Assembly: GCA_036394195.1 (NCBI GenBank)
Contig: DASWFO010000282.1
Coordinates: 1-47,340 of the forward strand
Direction: 5' to 3'
DNA: 47,340 bases
Source: DATJPD01 sp036394195
GTDB lineage: Bacteria; Pseudomonadota; Alphaproteobacteria; CACIAM-22H2
The notes beneath the pieces are model-generated. The model searched no databases and was not told where the DNA came from. It saw only the letters and a list, made by a program, of their open reading frames with translations. A program made the translations under genes and the position numbers. Shown piece by piece: positions 8,841 through 17,031 of the stretch. The stretch's first letter is position 1. Each line of letters starts with the position of its first letter.

Positions 8841-9023
8841 CATCGCCGCCGCGGCGCCGGATGTCAATGCGAATTGCCGCCGGCCGGAATGCCAGATCAT
8901 CACGGTTTATGCGCGATTCAAGCGTCCCGCCGCGGGCTCCCTACGAGACTCGGCGCTGTGCAGAAATTGGAATGCGGGCTAGATTTCGGGCTGGTGATCG
9001 CTTCATCGAGAAAAGAGACTGAA

Positions 9024-9635
9024 ATGGAATTCGACAACGCGTTTGACGTGCCGCTGCCGCCGGCACAGGCCTGGGCCGTCCTGATGGATGTGCGGCGGGT
9101 AGCACCCTGCATGCCGGGTGCGGAGCTCACGGAGATCGTCGACGACCGAACGTTCAAAGGCAAGGTGAGCGTCCGGCTGGGGCCAGTGGCGCTGACCTTC
9201 GCCGGCACGGCGCAGTTCGAGGAAATCGATGCTGCCGCGCACACGGCCAAGATCAAGGCCAGCGGCACCGACGCGAAGGGACGCGGCGGCGCGCAGTCGG
9301 TGGTCAGCTTCGGGCTCGAGCCGGCCGGGAGCGGCTCGAAGGTGCTGGTGCACACCAATCTCAACCTGAGCGGCGCGGTCGCGCAGTATGGCCGCGGCGC
9401 CGGCATGATCCAGGACGTCGCCAATCAGCTGATCAAGCAGTTCGCCGCGTCGCTGAAGACGGAGATCGCCCGGAGCGAGCCCGCGGCTGGCGCGGCGGAA
9501 TCCTCCGCCGGGGCGGCGATCGCCCCACCGGCGTCGCCAGCGCCCGCGGCGAAGCCGATTTCCGGTTTTGCTCTGCTGCTCCGCTCGCTGTGGGCGGGCT
9601 TGCTGCGGCGGTTGTCAGGACAGTCGCGCGCCTAG
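9024..9635 (+). CDS. CoxG-like SRPBCC-domain protein
   Basis: 203 residues. Residues 1-150 match the CoxG branch of the SRPBCC/START-like fold: FDVPLPPAQAWAVLMDVRRVAPCMPGAELTEI, FKGKVSVRLGPVALTFAGTAQFEEID and ASGTDAKGRGGAQSVVSFGLEP. A Pro/Ala linker (about residues 150-175) ends in a short amphipathic or membrane-anchoring helix (GFALLLRSLWAGLLRRL), which fits the known role of CoxG in attaching CO-dehydrogenase-type enzymes to the cytoplasmic membrane. It is divergent from the M-S-L operon, sharing a 224-base regulatory region, and is the only Cox accessory gene here: no CoxD/E/F or XdhC-like maturation gene is seen. Confidence 0.85.
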   Translation: MEFDNAFDVPLPPAQAWAVLMDVRRVAPCMPGAELTEIVDDRTFKGKVSVRLGPVALTFAGTAQFEEIDAAAHTAKIKASGTDAKGRGGAQSVVSFGLEPAGSGSKVLVHTNLNLSGAVAQYGRGAGMIQDVANQLIKQFAASLKTEIARSEPAAGAAESSAGAAIAPPASPAPAAKPISGFALLLRSLWAGLLRRLSGQSRA

Positions 9636-9845
9636 TCAACTCAGTTTTCTGTCGCATTGGACACGCAGATGTGATTGCCCGTGCCATGGTACCGGGCTCA
9701 AGGTAGTCTACGTCAATTAGGTAGATCGTCGGTGGCGCCCGAGCGGCGCGCGGGGTGGCGGTGGCACTACGTACGCACCTCACGCCGGTATCGCGACAGC
9801 GGCAGCAGTTTAAACTGCCTCACCGACGAGGGAGGGAGACTGCCC

Positions 9846-10199
9846 ATGAACACAAGGATTTCTCTCCTCGCACTTCTGGCGATGCTGTCCTGTGCGCCAA
9901 GCGCTTGGGCAGGGGACCGGAGGGCTGTGCTCACAAGCAGCGCCTTCGCTGTCCAAAGCCGCGCGTTCGCCGTCCAAAGCAACGCATTTTTTCTCCAGCG
10001 GTCGAGCCCTTTCGCCGGAGATAGGCGCTTCTTCGTAACCCACCCGGCCTTTATGGATCATCGGCTGTTTGTGGGCAGACCGTTCTTCGTCGGCTCGCCC
10101 GTCTTCGCGCCGTCTCCGGTTTTCGTGACCCCGCCGGTATTTATGGCCCGTCCGGTCTTCGTACCGGCTCCGATTTTTGTAGAACGCCGGTTCCGATAA
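9846..10199 (+). CDS. Small secreted protein with Phe/Val/Pro repeats, function unknown
   Basis: 117 residues. A clear signal peptide (MNTRISLLALLAMLSCAPSAWA) predicts cleavage after residue 22 or so. The mature part is compositionally odd. An early repeat AFAVQSRAFAVQSNAFF is followed by repeats of the form P-V-F-V/A-x-x (GSPVFAPSPVFVTPPVFMARPVFVPAPIFVERRF) with regular Phe spacing of seven or eight residues. There is no Cys in the mature chain. No family is recognised; short periplasmic 'PVF' repeat proteins occur in rhizobia. The ATG is preceded by a strong GGGAGGGAG. It lies alone, 210 bases after the CoxG-like gene, before a lipoprotein gene on the same strand. Confidence 0.6.
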   Translation: MNTRISLLALLAMLSCAPSAWAGDRRAVLTSSAFAVQSRAFAVQSNAFFLQRSSPFAGDRRFFVTHPAFMDHRLFVGRPFFVGSPVFAPSPVFVTPPVFMARPVFVPAPIFVERRFR

Positions 10200-10277
10200 G
10201 CCGAAATGGCGACGCGTGGCGCCAGACGGACGTATAATCCTCACGCGCGGCGTTCGTCGCGGAGGTGGTATCGATCA

Positions 10278-10928
10278 ATGTACAATGGTCGCATGCGCCT
10301 GATCGCGTACGCAGTTGTCATCGGTGCTCTGACGCTGGGCGGTTGCGCGGCCGCGCCGCCGCCGGGGCCGAGCGTCGCGGCGATGCCGGGCAAGGACAAG
10401 ACGTTCGAAGCGTTCCAGGCGGATGACGCCGTGTGCCGGCAATATGCGTCCGCGCAGATCGGCTACACCACGCCGGGCGAAGCCGCGAATCAAAGTGCGG
10501 TCGGCAGCACCGTGCTCGGAACCGTGCTGGGCGCTGCGGCCGGTGCTGCGATCGGCGCCGCCGTCGGCAATCCCGCGGCCGGCGCCGCGATCGGTGCCGG
10601 CAGTGGCCTCGTCATTGGCGGTGCGACCGGACTCAATGCCGCACAGGCGTCCGGCTCCTCGCTGCAGGGGCGGTACGATATCGCGTATATGCAGTGCATG
10701 GCCGCCAAGGGCGAGAACGTCCCGACCGTCGCGGCCGCTTCCGGCTATCCCGCGTATGTGCCCTATCCGGCCTATGCGTATTACCCGTATCCAGGCTATT
10801 ACCGCTATCCAGGCTATTACCCCTATCCGGGCTATTACTATCGGCCCTATTACGGCTCCGTCTTTTTCGGCGGCGGCTTCGGCTTCCACCATGGGGGCCA
10901 CCACTTCCACGGCGGCCGTCGCCGCTGA
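10278..10928 (+). CDS. Glycine-zipper lipoprotein with Tyr/Pro-rich tail
   Basis: 216 residues from the ATG at 10278 (GGAGG 12 bases upstream); an internal ATG at 10293 is also possible. A lipobox TLGGC predicts lipidation about 23 residues from the start. Then comes a region with two Cys, and a glycine zipper (VLGAAAGAAIGAAVGNPAAGAAIGAGSG, about residues 80-115) of the YMGG type thought to insert in or associate with membrane. A second region (RYDIAYMQCMAAKGE) is typical of the same family. The C-terminus is low complexity, YPYPGYY repeats followed by HHGGHHFHGGRRR, which could bind metal. Probably an envelope stress or structural protein; function unproven. Confidence 0.78.
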   Translation: MYNGRMRLIAYAVVIGALTLGGCAAAPPPGPSVAAMPGKDKTFEAFQADDAVCRQYASAQIGYTTPGEAANQSAVGSTVLGTVLGAAAGAAIGAAVGNPAAGAAIGAGSGLVIGGATGLNAAQASGSSLQGRYDIAYMQCMAAKGENVPTVAAASGYPAYVPYPAYAYYPYPGYYRYPGYYPYPGYYYRPYYGSVFFGGGFGFHHGGHHFHGGRRR

Positions 10929-11183
10929 GCGCGTCGGTCCGCTCAATGCTGGCACAAAGAGTGCCCGACATCGCCGCTGCCGCCGTCGGGACTCTCGGAG
11001 GCCGCGGGACACCGCTCCCCTCTCTCGCCCTCGATCAAAGCCTCAATTTCAGGCTGGTCGCGTGAAAAAGGCCCGGCCGTGGGCGATGATTGAAGCCTCG
11101 AGTCATAGTCGTGTTGCGGCGGCGCATTAAGGTGTGCGCAGCGACCCTGTCGCTGCGCGTTGCTCCCGGAGTAGACTCGCGCC

Positions 11184-11969
11184 ATGGGAGGCTCCGAAAC
11201 TCCGCGATCACCCTTTGCCGTACTTAGCGGCGCTCCGGCGCCGAGACCGCTCCGCACGCTCTCGGCGCAAGAGATTGAACAGGTTCTGACGGCGCATCGG
11301 ACGTACATCGAAACCGAGCGGCGCGCGGGCCGTCGCGCAAACTTCGGCTCTGCGGATCTATCCGGTGTCCACTTCTCCGGGCTCGATCTACGGCGGGCAA
11401 AGATGGACCACGCGATGTTGAGAGGCGCCAATCTCACGGGAGCCAATCTGCAGAAGGCGAATCTCATCGGCGCGCACCTTCAACAGGCGCGCCTCGCTGG
11501 CGCGAACCTGGCAGATGCTCGGCTGAGTGGGGCAAACCTCGTTGCGGCCAATCTCGACAACGCCTGTTTCGTCGGGGCGGATATGGAGTTCGTACTGATG
11601 ACGAAGGCAGTGCTGCGGGGCGCTTCTCTGCACGGCGCGGACATGAGCGGTGCGATTCTCGATGCTGCAACGCTCACGCGGGCGGATTTGCGCGCGGTGA
11701 ATTTGCGCGGCGCCGGGTTTCGCGATGCGCAGCTGGACGAGGCAGATCTGCGCGAGGCGCGACTCGGTGGCGCCTACCTGGCTGGAGCCACGCTGCGCGG
11801 CGCGGATCTTCGGGGTGCCTATCTGCGCCTCGCGAGCTTCGAGAACGTGGACCTCACCGATGCCGATCTGCGCGGTGCCGAGGGTCTGACTCAGGCGCAA
11901 CTCGATAAGGCACGGTGCAGGACAGGGACGAAGCTGCCGGACGGCTTGAAGGAGACACGCGATGGCTAA
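11184..11969 (+). CDS. Pentapeptide-repeat protein (long)
   Basis: 261 residues. After about 45 residues of unrelated N-terminus, the chain consists of about 35 tandem A(D/N)LxX pentapeptides from LSGVHFSGLDLRRAKMDHAMLRGANLTGANL to VDLTDADLRGAEGL, the pattern of a right-handed quadrilateral beta helix. Family members include DNA-gyrase-protecting proteins (Qnr, MfpA) and many of unknown role; nothing specific to gyrase protection is visible. There is no signal peptide, so it is probably cytosolic. Its last eight bases overlap the start of a second pentapeptide gene, implying translational coupling. Confidence 0.85.
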   Translation: MGGSETPRSPFAVLSGAPAPRPLRTLSAQEIEQVLTAHRTYIETERRAGRRANFGSADLSGVHFSGLDLRRAKMDHAMLRGANLTGANLQKANLIGAHLQQARLAGANLADARLSGANLVAANLDNACFVGADMEFVLMTKAVLRGASLHGADMSGAILDAATLTRADLRAVNLRGAGFRDAQLDEADLREARLGGAYLAGATLRGADLRGAYLRLASFENVDLTDADLRGAEGLTQAQLDKARCRTGTKLPDGLKETRDG

Positions 11970-12345
11970 CGATGAACCCGTTGCATTGCTCAAAGATGGC
12001 GCCAGCGCATGGAATGCGTGGCGGAAGACACACGACGAAGCGCCGGACCTATCGTCGGCGGCCCTGCGCGGTCTTGACTTGAGCGGCTACGATCTTTCGC
12101 AGGCGGACCTCCGGAGCGCCGACCTCCGCGGTACAAAGCTCTGCGATTCGGATCTGTCGCGCGCTCGCCTGGAAGGAGCAAACCTGTTTAAGGCGACGCT
12201 GGACCGGGCTGACCTCGCCGGGGCGTTCCTATATGGCGCGCAATTCCTCAATTGTGCGCAACTTGTCGTCACCCGAAACTGGCAATCGGCTTTCCGCGAT
12301 GACGCGCTCGGCTGCGGCGCAGGTATTCCGGACCGGACGCGATAA
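11962..12345 (+). CDS. Pentapeptide-repeat protein (short), coupled to the preceding gene
   Basis: 127 residues. AAWN-type N-terminus (SAWNAWRKTHDEAPDLSSAALRGLDLSGYDLSQADLRSADLRGTKLCDSDLSRARLEGANLFKATLDRADLAGAFLYGA), about 14 pentapeptides, then a short polar tail with Cys. The motif 'WNxWRxxxxxxPDLS' at the front is frequent in pentapeptide proteins that pair with effector domains. The ATG is preceded by AAGGAG inside the end of the upstream gene, so both are made from one mRNA and may co-assemble as one beta-helix. No function assigned. Confidence 0.82.
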   Translation: MANDEPVALLKDGASAWNAWRKTHDEAPDLSSAALRGLDLSGYDLSQADLRSADLRGTKLCDSDLSRARLEGANLFKATLDRADLAGAFLYGAQFLNCAQLVVTRNWQSAFRDDALGCGAGIPDRTR

Positions 12346-12495
12346 CGGTCCGACATCGTCGAGAAAACCTCGCTCCATGAGATGGACGCCTGCCGTTTTG
12401 CCACGGCTTTGAGAACCGAAAGGTCGCACGGAGACGCTGTTTCTCGAGGGAGATCAGTGCTCGGGGTCCTCCTATTGCGTTAATGTGTCCGTGCC

Positions 12496-13440
12496 CTAAC
12501 GATTGAGAAATTCGACGAGTTTCGGAAACACCCGATCGGGCGCTTCGTCCACCAGCCAGTGCCCGGACCCCGGGATGATCACGCCTTCGACGTTCGTCGC
12601 GACCAGTTTGCCCTGGTCGATCAGGAAATTTCCCGAGGCTTTTTCGCCGGACAGGACGAGCATCGGCATCGGCAGGGGCGTCTTCGCATATCCGGCAAAA
12701 TCCTTGGCATCCGCCTCGAACGCGCGGAACACCTCGAAGCCGGCGCGCATGTGGCCCGGCTGGGCGTAGGCTTTCGCGTAGATGCGGCGGTCATGCTCCG
12801 ACACGGAATGCGTGCGGTCGGCCGCGAAGTCATTCCAGAAATGTTCGAGATAGATCCGCTCGCGGCCGGCGACCAGCCGCAGCGGCGTCTCGCCGTAAAA
12901 GTGGAAGTGCCAGAGATCCCGCAGCAGCCAGACGGTTTGCCATTGCCCGACGCCGGGGAGGAACGCGTCCATGAGGACGATCCGATCAACCTCGCTCGGA
13001 TACTGTGCGGCGTAGGCATAGGCGACCATGAGCCCGATGTCGTGTCCCACGATCCCGACGCGCGGATAGCCGAGCCGGGTGACGAGGGCATGGACGTCCT
13101 GCGCCATCACGGCCTTGGTGTAGCCGGTCGCCGGCGCGGAAGACTGGCCGAAGCCGCGCAGATCGGGCGCGATCACGGTATGGGTCTTGGCGAGCTCCGC
13201 CATCAGCGGTCGCCACATCAAGCTCGTCTGCGCGTAGCCGTGCAGCAGGACGACGGGGGTGCCCTGGCCGGTGATGAGATAGTGCATCCGCACGCCGTTC
13301 ACATCCGCGAAGCGGCCCTGCGGCTCCGCCGCGAGAGCCGGGCTCGCCAGCGCCGCCGCGGCTGAAAACGCGATCAGAAGCATCCGGAGAATCGCGAGCA
13401 TCGATCCGCGACGAGGCCGCGGCTTAAAACATTTCGGCAT
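12496..13440 (-). CDS. Exported alpha/beta hydrolase with Asp nucleophile (epoxide hydrolase/dehalogenase-like)
   Basis: 314 residues. A signal peptide (LRMLLIAFSAAAALASPALA-AEP) predicts a periplasmic enzyme. The fold follows: VVLLHGYAQTSLMW (oxyanion-hole region), APDLRGFGQSS, then the nucleophile elbow VGHDIGLMVAY with Asp134 instead of Ser. A lid domain and the catalytic His in PGSGHWLVDEAP follow. Asp at the elbow is the hallmark of epoxide hydrolases and haloalkane/haloacetate dehalogenases, which form an ester intermediate. A C-terminal LSGEKASGNFLI strand is normal. It lies 29 bases downstream of a solute-binding protein gene on the same strand, so the pair is probably an operon handling a periplasmic substrate. 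Substrate unknown. Confidence 0.8.
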   Translation of the reverse strand: MPKCFKPRPRRGSMLAILRMLLIAFSAAAALASPALAAEPQGRFADVNGVRMHYLITGQGTPVVLLHGYAQTSLMWRPLMAELAKTHTVIAPDLRGFGQSSAPATGYTKAVMAQDVHALVTRLGYPRVGIVGHDIGLMVAYAYAAQYPSEVDRIVLMDAFLPGVGQWQTVWLLRDLWHFHFYGETPLRLVAGRERIYLEHFWNDFAADRTHSVSEHDRRIYAKAYAQPGHMRAGFEVFRAFEADAKDFAGYAKTPLPMPMLVLSGEKASGNFLIDQGKLVATNVEGVIIPGSGHWLVDEAPDRVFPKLVEFLNR

Positions 13441-13469
13441 TGCGGCCTCGGTTGATGACGGTAAAAGGA

Positions 13470-14276
13470 TCAATCTGGTGCAACCCGAACGCCTTTCAGG
13501 CCGGCCGCCTTGATGGCATTCTGCACAACTCCGGTTGCTTTCCCTTCGTTGACGATCTCGGCAAGTCTTTTCTGCGCCGCTGCGGTTTGTCCTTTCGGCA
13601 GCGCCACCGCCATCCGCACCGTATTGAACTGCCCGGGCACGAGCTTCGCGCCGGGGAGGCCGTCGGCGATGGCATGGGCGAACGGAGCGTTGTCGCCGTA
13701 CACATCCGCCTGTCCGCTACGAAGCGTTTCGATCGCGATGTCCAAGCTGCCGGGAACGCGAACAACGGTGGCGAATTTCAGGGTTCGACTCAGCAGGTTG
13801 TCGGGTGCGCTGTTTTGTTGGACCGCAATCCTGACGCCGGCTCGGTCGACCTGACCAATGTCGGCAAAGTCATGGCCGGGCGCTGCGACGAAGACGTTGT
13901 CCACCAGCATGAAGTCGGGACTGAAATCGAGGAACTCGGCCCGACTGGGGTCTCTCGCGGCGATACCGATATCCCATTCGCTCTTGCCGAAGCTTTGGGT
14001 ATAAGCCCTGGGATCGGGGTAGACGACCGGATCGAAAGGAACCCCCAGCCGTTCGGCAATGAACTTGCCGAGATCGACTGAAACACCGCCCACGCCGCCA
14101 TCAGGCCTGCGCGTGATCAAGACGGCATTCGATCCGATCAAGCCTGCTCGCAATTTGCCCGTCGGGGCCAGTTCCGACGTTACGGCCGGCTGGGCACGCG
14201 CGGCTGGTGCGCGCACTGCGAGTGGCCATGGAGCCGCCGCGCCGCCGAGAAGCGCCACGAACGTCCGTCGCCTCAT
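13470..14276 (-). CDS. Periplasmic solute-binding protein, amino-acid-type (family 3, PBP2)
   Basis: 268 residues. The N-terminus MRRRTFVALLGGAAAPWPLAVRAPAARAQ is a long signal peptide with an RRxF start, possibly Tat. The body fits family 3 binding proteins: GKLRAGLIGSNAVL, GVGGVSVDLGKFIAERLGVPFDPVVYPDPRAYTQSF, WDIGIAARDPSRAEFLDFSPDFMLVDNVFV, SLDIAIETLRSGQADVYGDNAPFA and VALPKGQTAAAQKRLAEIVNEGKATG. Members bind amino acids or small carboxylates for ABC import, but no permease or ATPase gene adjoins; the partner downstream is a hydrolase. It could act as a periplasmic sensor. A GAGGG site precedes the ATG. Confidence 0.82.
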   Translation of the reverse strand: MRRRTFVALLGGAAAPWPLAVRAPAARAQPAVTSELAPTGKLRAGLIGSNAVLITRRPDGGVGGVSVDLGKFIAERLGVPFDPVVYPDPRAYTQSFGKSEWDIGIAARDPSRAEFLDFSPDFMLVDNVFVAAPGHDFADIGQVDRAGVRIAVQQNSAPDNLLSRTLKFATVVRVPGSLDIAIETLRSGQADVYGDNAPFAHAIADGLPGAKLVPGQFNTVRMAVALPKGQTAAAQKRLAEIVNEGKATGVVQNAIKAAGLKGVRVAPD

Positions 14277-14383
14277 ACAAATCCCTCTGAGCGGCGCTGG
14301 AAAGCGGAACAGCTAGCGCACTAAACCAATATAGCGTGTGGTGTGATGAAGTTCAAAATGTCGGCTTTCTGTGACTGCGCACC

Positions 14384-15775
14384 CTAAGCCGCGAGCGCCG
14401 GATGGTGCGCGCGCCAGCCGCCCGCCCGCTCGTGCGCGGCGGCGACCCGCAGCAAGGTGGCCTCATCGCCATAGCGGCCGACGAACTGCACCGAGAGCGG
14501 CAGATTCGCTTTCGAGAGCCCGGCCATCATCGCCAGCGCCGGATGGCCGGTGAGGTTGAACGGGGTGCGCGCCTGGCGCGGGTAGGTGCGGCCGACCGCC
14601 TCGGCATCGTCGATGCGGCAGGGCGGATCCATGGAGCTGGCGGTGAGCAGCACGTCGACGTCTCGGAAGACTTCCTGTACCGCGTGGATCGCCTTCAGGC
14701 GCCGCCGCTCCGCGTCGACATAGTCGCCCGCGGTGAGGAACGCGCCGGTCAGGAGCCGTCGGCGACTCGACTGGCTGTAATCGCCCGGCCGCTCGCGCAG
14801 CCACGGTGCGTGAATGGCCCAGGCTTCGGCGTGCATGATGGTGCGGGTGATCGCCGCCAGCTCTTTCACGCTCGGCAGGCGCACGGTTGTGACCGTGGCC
14901 CCGTCCTTTGCCAGGCCTGCGGCAATGCTCTCCAACGCCGCCGCGACCTCGGGATCGGCCGGCATGTCAGATTCGTGGAAGTGGCGGACGAAGCCGATAC
15001 GCAAGCCCCGCACGCCGCTGGCAGTGCCCGTCGCGGCCTGTGGAAACGCGCGACTCCCCGGATCCGCCGGATCATGACCGGCGATTGCGTCGAGCAGATG
15101 CGCCGCGTCCTCGACCGAGCGGGTCAGCGGTCCGACATGGTCGAGGGTGAAGGCGAGCGGAAACACGCCGCGGCGCGACACGCGGCCGTAGGTCGGCTTC
15201 AGGCCGACGACGCCGCAGCAGCTCGCCGGATTGCGGATCGAACCCGCGGTATCGGTGCCCAATGCCAAGGGGAAGAAACCGGCGGCCAACCCCGCACCGC
15301 TGCCAGACGACGAGCCGCCCGGGTGATGATCGCGGTTCCACGGGTTGCGCGCCGGCGGGAAGGGCAGGTCGAAGCTGGGTCCGCCGAACGCGAACTCGTG
15401 GGTCGACAGCTTGCCGAAGATGATCGCCCCAGCCTCGCGCAGCCGGCCGACGACGGCGGAATCCGCCTTGGCGATATTGTCGACCAGGATCTTGGAATGG
15501 CAGGTGGTGGGCACGCCGCGCACGTCGATGATGTCCTTGACGCCGACAGGGATCCCGTGCAGCGGGCCGCGGCTGCGCCCGGCCATGATCTCCTGCTCGG
15601 CCGCCCGCGCGTCGGCCCGCGCCGCATCGGCGTTGAGGCGGATGAACACGTTCAGCTGCCCGTCCAGCTTGGCGATGCGCGCCAGAAGCGCCTCCACGAG
15701 CTCGACCGGCGACAGCGTACGCTTCGCGAAACGGTCGGCGATCTCGGACGCAGTCAGCCAGTGCAGATCGCTCAT
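14384..15775 (-). CDS. Amidase-signature hydrolase (AtzE/GatA-like)
   Basis: 463 residues from the ATG at 15775. The amidase-signature Ser-cisSer-Lys triad is present: catalytic Lys in GIPVGVKDIIDVRG, cis-Ser in HPGGSSSGSGAGLAAG, and nucleophilic Ser in LGTDTAGSIRNPASCCG. The usual TGGS is TAGS here, within family variation. The remaining core (VGLKPTYGRVSRRGVFPLAFTLDHVGPLTRSVEDAAHLLDAI) is standard. The small gene immediately upstream overlaps it (ATGA) and resembles AtzG, the partner that stabilises the amidase AtzE in the cyanuric acid pathway, so the product is best viewed as the catalytic half of an AtzEG-like heterocomplex acting on a small amide or carboxy-biuret-like compound. Actual substrate unknown. 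Confidence 0.9.
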   Translation of the reverse strand: MSDLHWLTASEIADRFAKRTLSPVELVEALLARIAKLDGQLNVFIRLNADAARADARAAEQEIMAGRSRGPLHGIPVGVKDIIDVRGVPTTCHSKILVDNIAKADSAVVGRLREAGAIIFGKLSTHEFAFGGPSFDLPFPPARNPWNRDHHPGGSSSGSGAGLAAGFFPLALGTDTAGSIRNPASCCGVVGLKPTYGRVSRRGVFPLAFTLDHVGPLTRSVEDAAHLLDAIAGHDPADPGSRAFPQAATGTASGVRGLRIGFVRHFHESDMPADPEVAAALESIAAGLAKDGATVTTVRLPSVKELAAITRTIMHAEAWAIHAPWLRERPGDYSQSSRRRLLTGAFLTAGDYVDAERRRLKAIHAVQEVFRDVDVLLTASSMDPPCRIDDAEAVGRTYPRQARTPFNLTGHPALAMMAGLSKANLPLSVQFVGRYGDEATLLRVAAAHERAGGWRAHHPALAA

Positions 15776-15957
15776 CGGCGGTCCTCCACCCGCATCGCCG
15801 GCCAAGGCTCGTCCGCCGGCGTCGCCGGCAGGGCCGCCACGGCGCCGCGCAGCTCGTCCGCCGTGCGCGCCGCCGCCAGCAGGTCGTCCTTGAACCACGC
15901 CAAAGCGTTATCGAGGCCCGCGGCACGCGCCATCATCTCGATTTCCTGCTCGGTCAT
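15772..15957 (-). CDS. AtzG-like (DUF4089) small subunit, partner of the amidase
   Basis: 61 residues. MTEQEIEMMARAAGLDNALAWFKDD is the first helix, followed by a long helix and the C-terminal belt PATPADEPWPAMRV. This matches the short AtzG/DUF4089 proteins, which end in an extended 'DEPxPxF'-like segment that wraps the amidase, as GatC does around GatA. The start codon overlaps the stop of the XRE gene (TCAT on plus, 15954-15957) and the stop overlaps the amidase start (15772-15775), so all three genes are translationally coupled. Assignment rests on length, position and pattern rather than a catalytic motif. Confidence 0.7.
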   Translation of the reverse strand: MTEQEIEMMARAAGLDNALAWFKDDLLAAARTADELRGAVAALPATPADEPWPAMRVEDRR

Positions 15958-16874
15958 GCGGAGCTCCTTTGCTTGCGCCGGCGCAACGTGCCGCCGCCGT
16001 GTTCGGCCATCAGGTTACGCAAATATCGGGCCGCGCCCGGTCCCTTGATCGCGCGACGCCACATTTCCTGAACCGCTCTCTGGTGCAGCGACAGCGCCTC
16101 CGGGGCCGAGGTGATCATCGCCATGCCGACCCGGACATTGGGATGCTCGCCGAGCCGGAACGGGCTGATCGACAGGATCTGCCGGTCCGGCTGGCGGAAG
16201 ATCTGGAAGCCCGCATGCGGCAGGATGTCGGGGACGATGCCGATCTGCACGCCGAGCGGCTCGTCCTCGATGACACTGGCGAAGTGAGCGATCTCCTCGC
16301 GCGCGAGGGCCCGCCGCTCGTCGCGCAGCTTGTCGGGCAGCGCGTTGCGGCCGATGAAGCCGTTCTGCAGGAAGCGCTCGATCTCCAGCGCCGAGATCAG
16401 GTTGACGACGGTCGGCTGGCGCTTGCGGTACATCTGCTTGCGCTCGTGCAGGACCGCCATGATCTGCTTCACGTCGTCGAGCGCCCGGCCGCGGTTGGGC
16501 ACGTCCTCGGGGATGCTTTCGCTGAGCACCTCTTCAAGCGTGGCCTCGAACTGCTCGGAGGCGAGGAGGAACGATATCGGCCCGGCCAGCACGATGATGT
16601 GCTCGCTCGTTTCTTCGATCTGGCGCATGCGCTCGAAATAGCTCACCGCCGAGCCGATATATTCGATGCCGACGCCGAGCAGGGTCGGCACCGAGACCCC
16701 GAGCAGCTCGGCCAGCTTCTCCAAGGTCTCGATCTTGACCAGCTCGCCCTTTTCGAAGCGGTAGAGGGCGGTCCGCGAGATGCCGATGCGCCGGGCGATC
16801 TGTTCGGCGCTGAGCCCCGAGCCGAGGCGGAAGGCCTTTAGCCGATTGCCGATATCGTCGTAGCGGAACGCCAC
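15954..16874 (-). CDS. XRE-family transcriptional regulator with C-terminal sensor-like region
   Basis: About 306 residues from a GTG at 16874; no ATG lies near the N-terminus and no clear Shine-Dalgarno is seen, so the start is uncertain by some residues. A Cro/C1-type HTH occupies about residues 5-60: IGNRLKAFRLGSGLSAEQIARRIGISRTALYRFEKGELVKIETLEKLAELLGVSVPTLLG. The following ~230 residues hold a predominantly helical region (SYFERMRQIEETSEHIIVLAGPISFLL) that may bind ligand. Translational coupling to the AtzG-like and amidase genes suggests local control of this operon, and it is also a candidate reader of the 16-bp dyad at 19919-19934 upstream of the ligase of the same strand. The latter is inference. 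Confidence 0.82.
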   Translation of the reverse strand: MAFRYDDIGNRLKAFRLGSGLSAEQIARRIGISRTALYRFEKGELVKIETLEKLAELLGVSVPTLLGVGIEYIGSAVSYFERMRQIEETSEHIIVLAGPISFLLASEQFEATLEEVLSESIPEDVPNRGRALDDVKQIMAVLHERKQMYRKRQPTVVNLISALEIERFLQNGFIGRNALPDKLRDERRALAREEIAHFASVIEDEPLGVQIGIVPDILPHAGFQIFRQPDRQILSISPFRLGEHPNVRVGMAMITSAPEALSLHQRAVQEMWRRAIKGPGAARYLRNLMAEHGGGTLRRRKQRSSA

Positions 16875-16900
16875 GCTAGTAACAGCTATCGCAGATCGGT

Positions 16901-17013
16901 GAGCCACCCCCACCCCAACCCTCCCCCGTCGAGGGGGAGGGGGTAAGAATTTGCGTCGCGATTCTTTTTCCCTCCCCCCTTGCGGGGGAGGGTAGGGAGG
17001 GGGGTATGGCTCG
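16901..17013. repeat. Two hairpins with identical nine-base arms (rhizobial G/C-rich intergenic element)
   Basis: Arms CCCTCCCCC / GGGGGAGGG form hairpins at 16919-16941 and at 16970-16992, with loops of five bases. Flanking runs (CCCCCACCCCAA on the left, AGGGAGGGGGG on the right) pair loosely with each other. The element lies between the XRE start and the quinone-oxidoreductase stop, upstream of the XRE gene, where it could act as a terminator or mRNA stabiliser on the minus strand. Similar elements are common between genes in Bradyrhizobium-like genomes. Confidence 0.6.
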
Positions 17014-17031
17014 CACTTGCGATCCCCGGCG

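Noticed and set aside
16901..17013. G-run element as a G-quadruplex or origin feature
   Set aside because: Identical hairpin arms explain the G/C runs better, and similar elements are ordinary rhizobial intergenic repeats.
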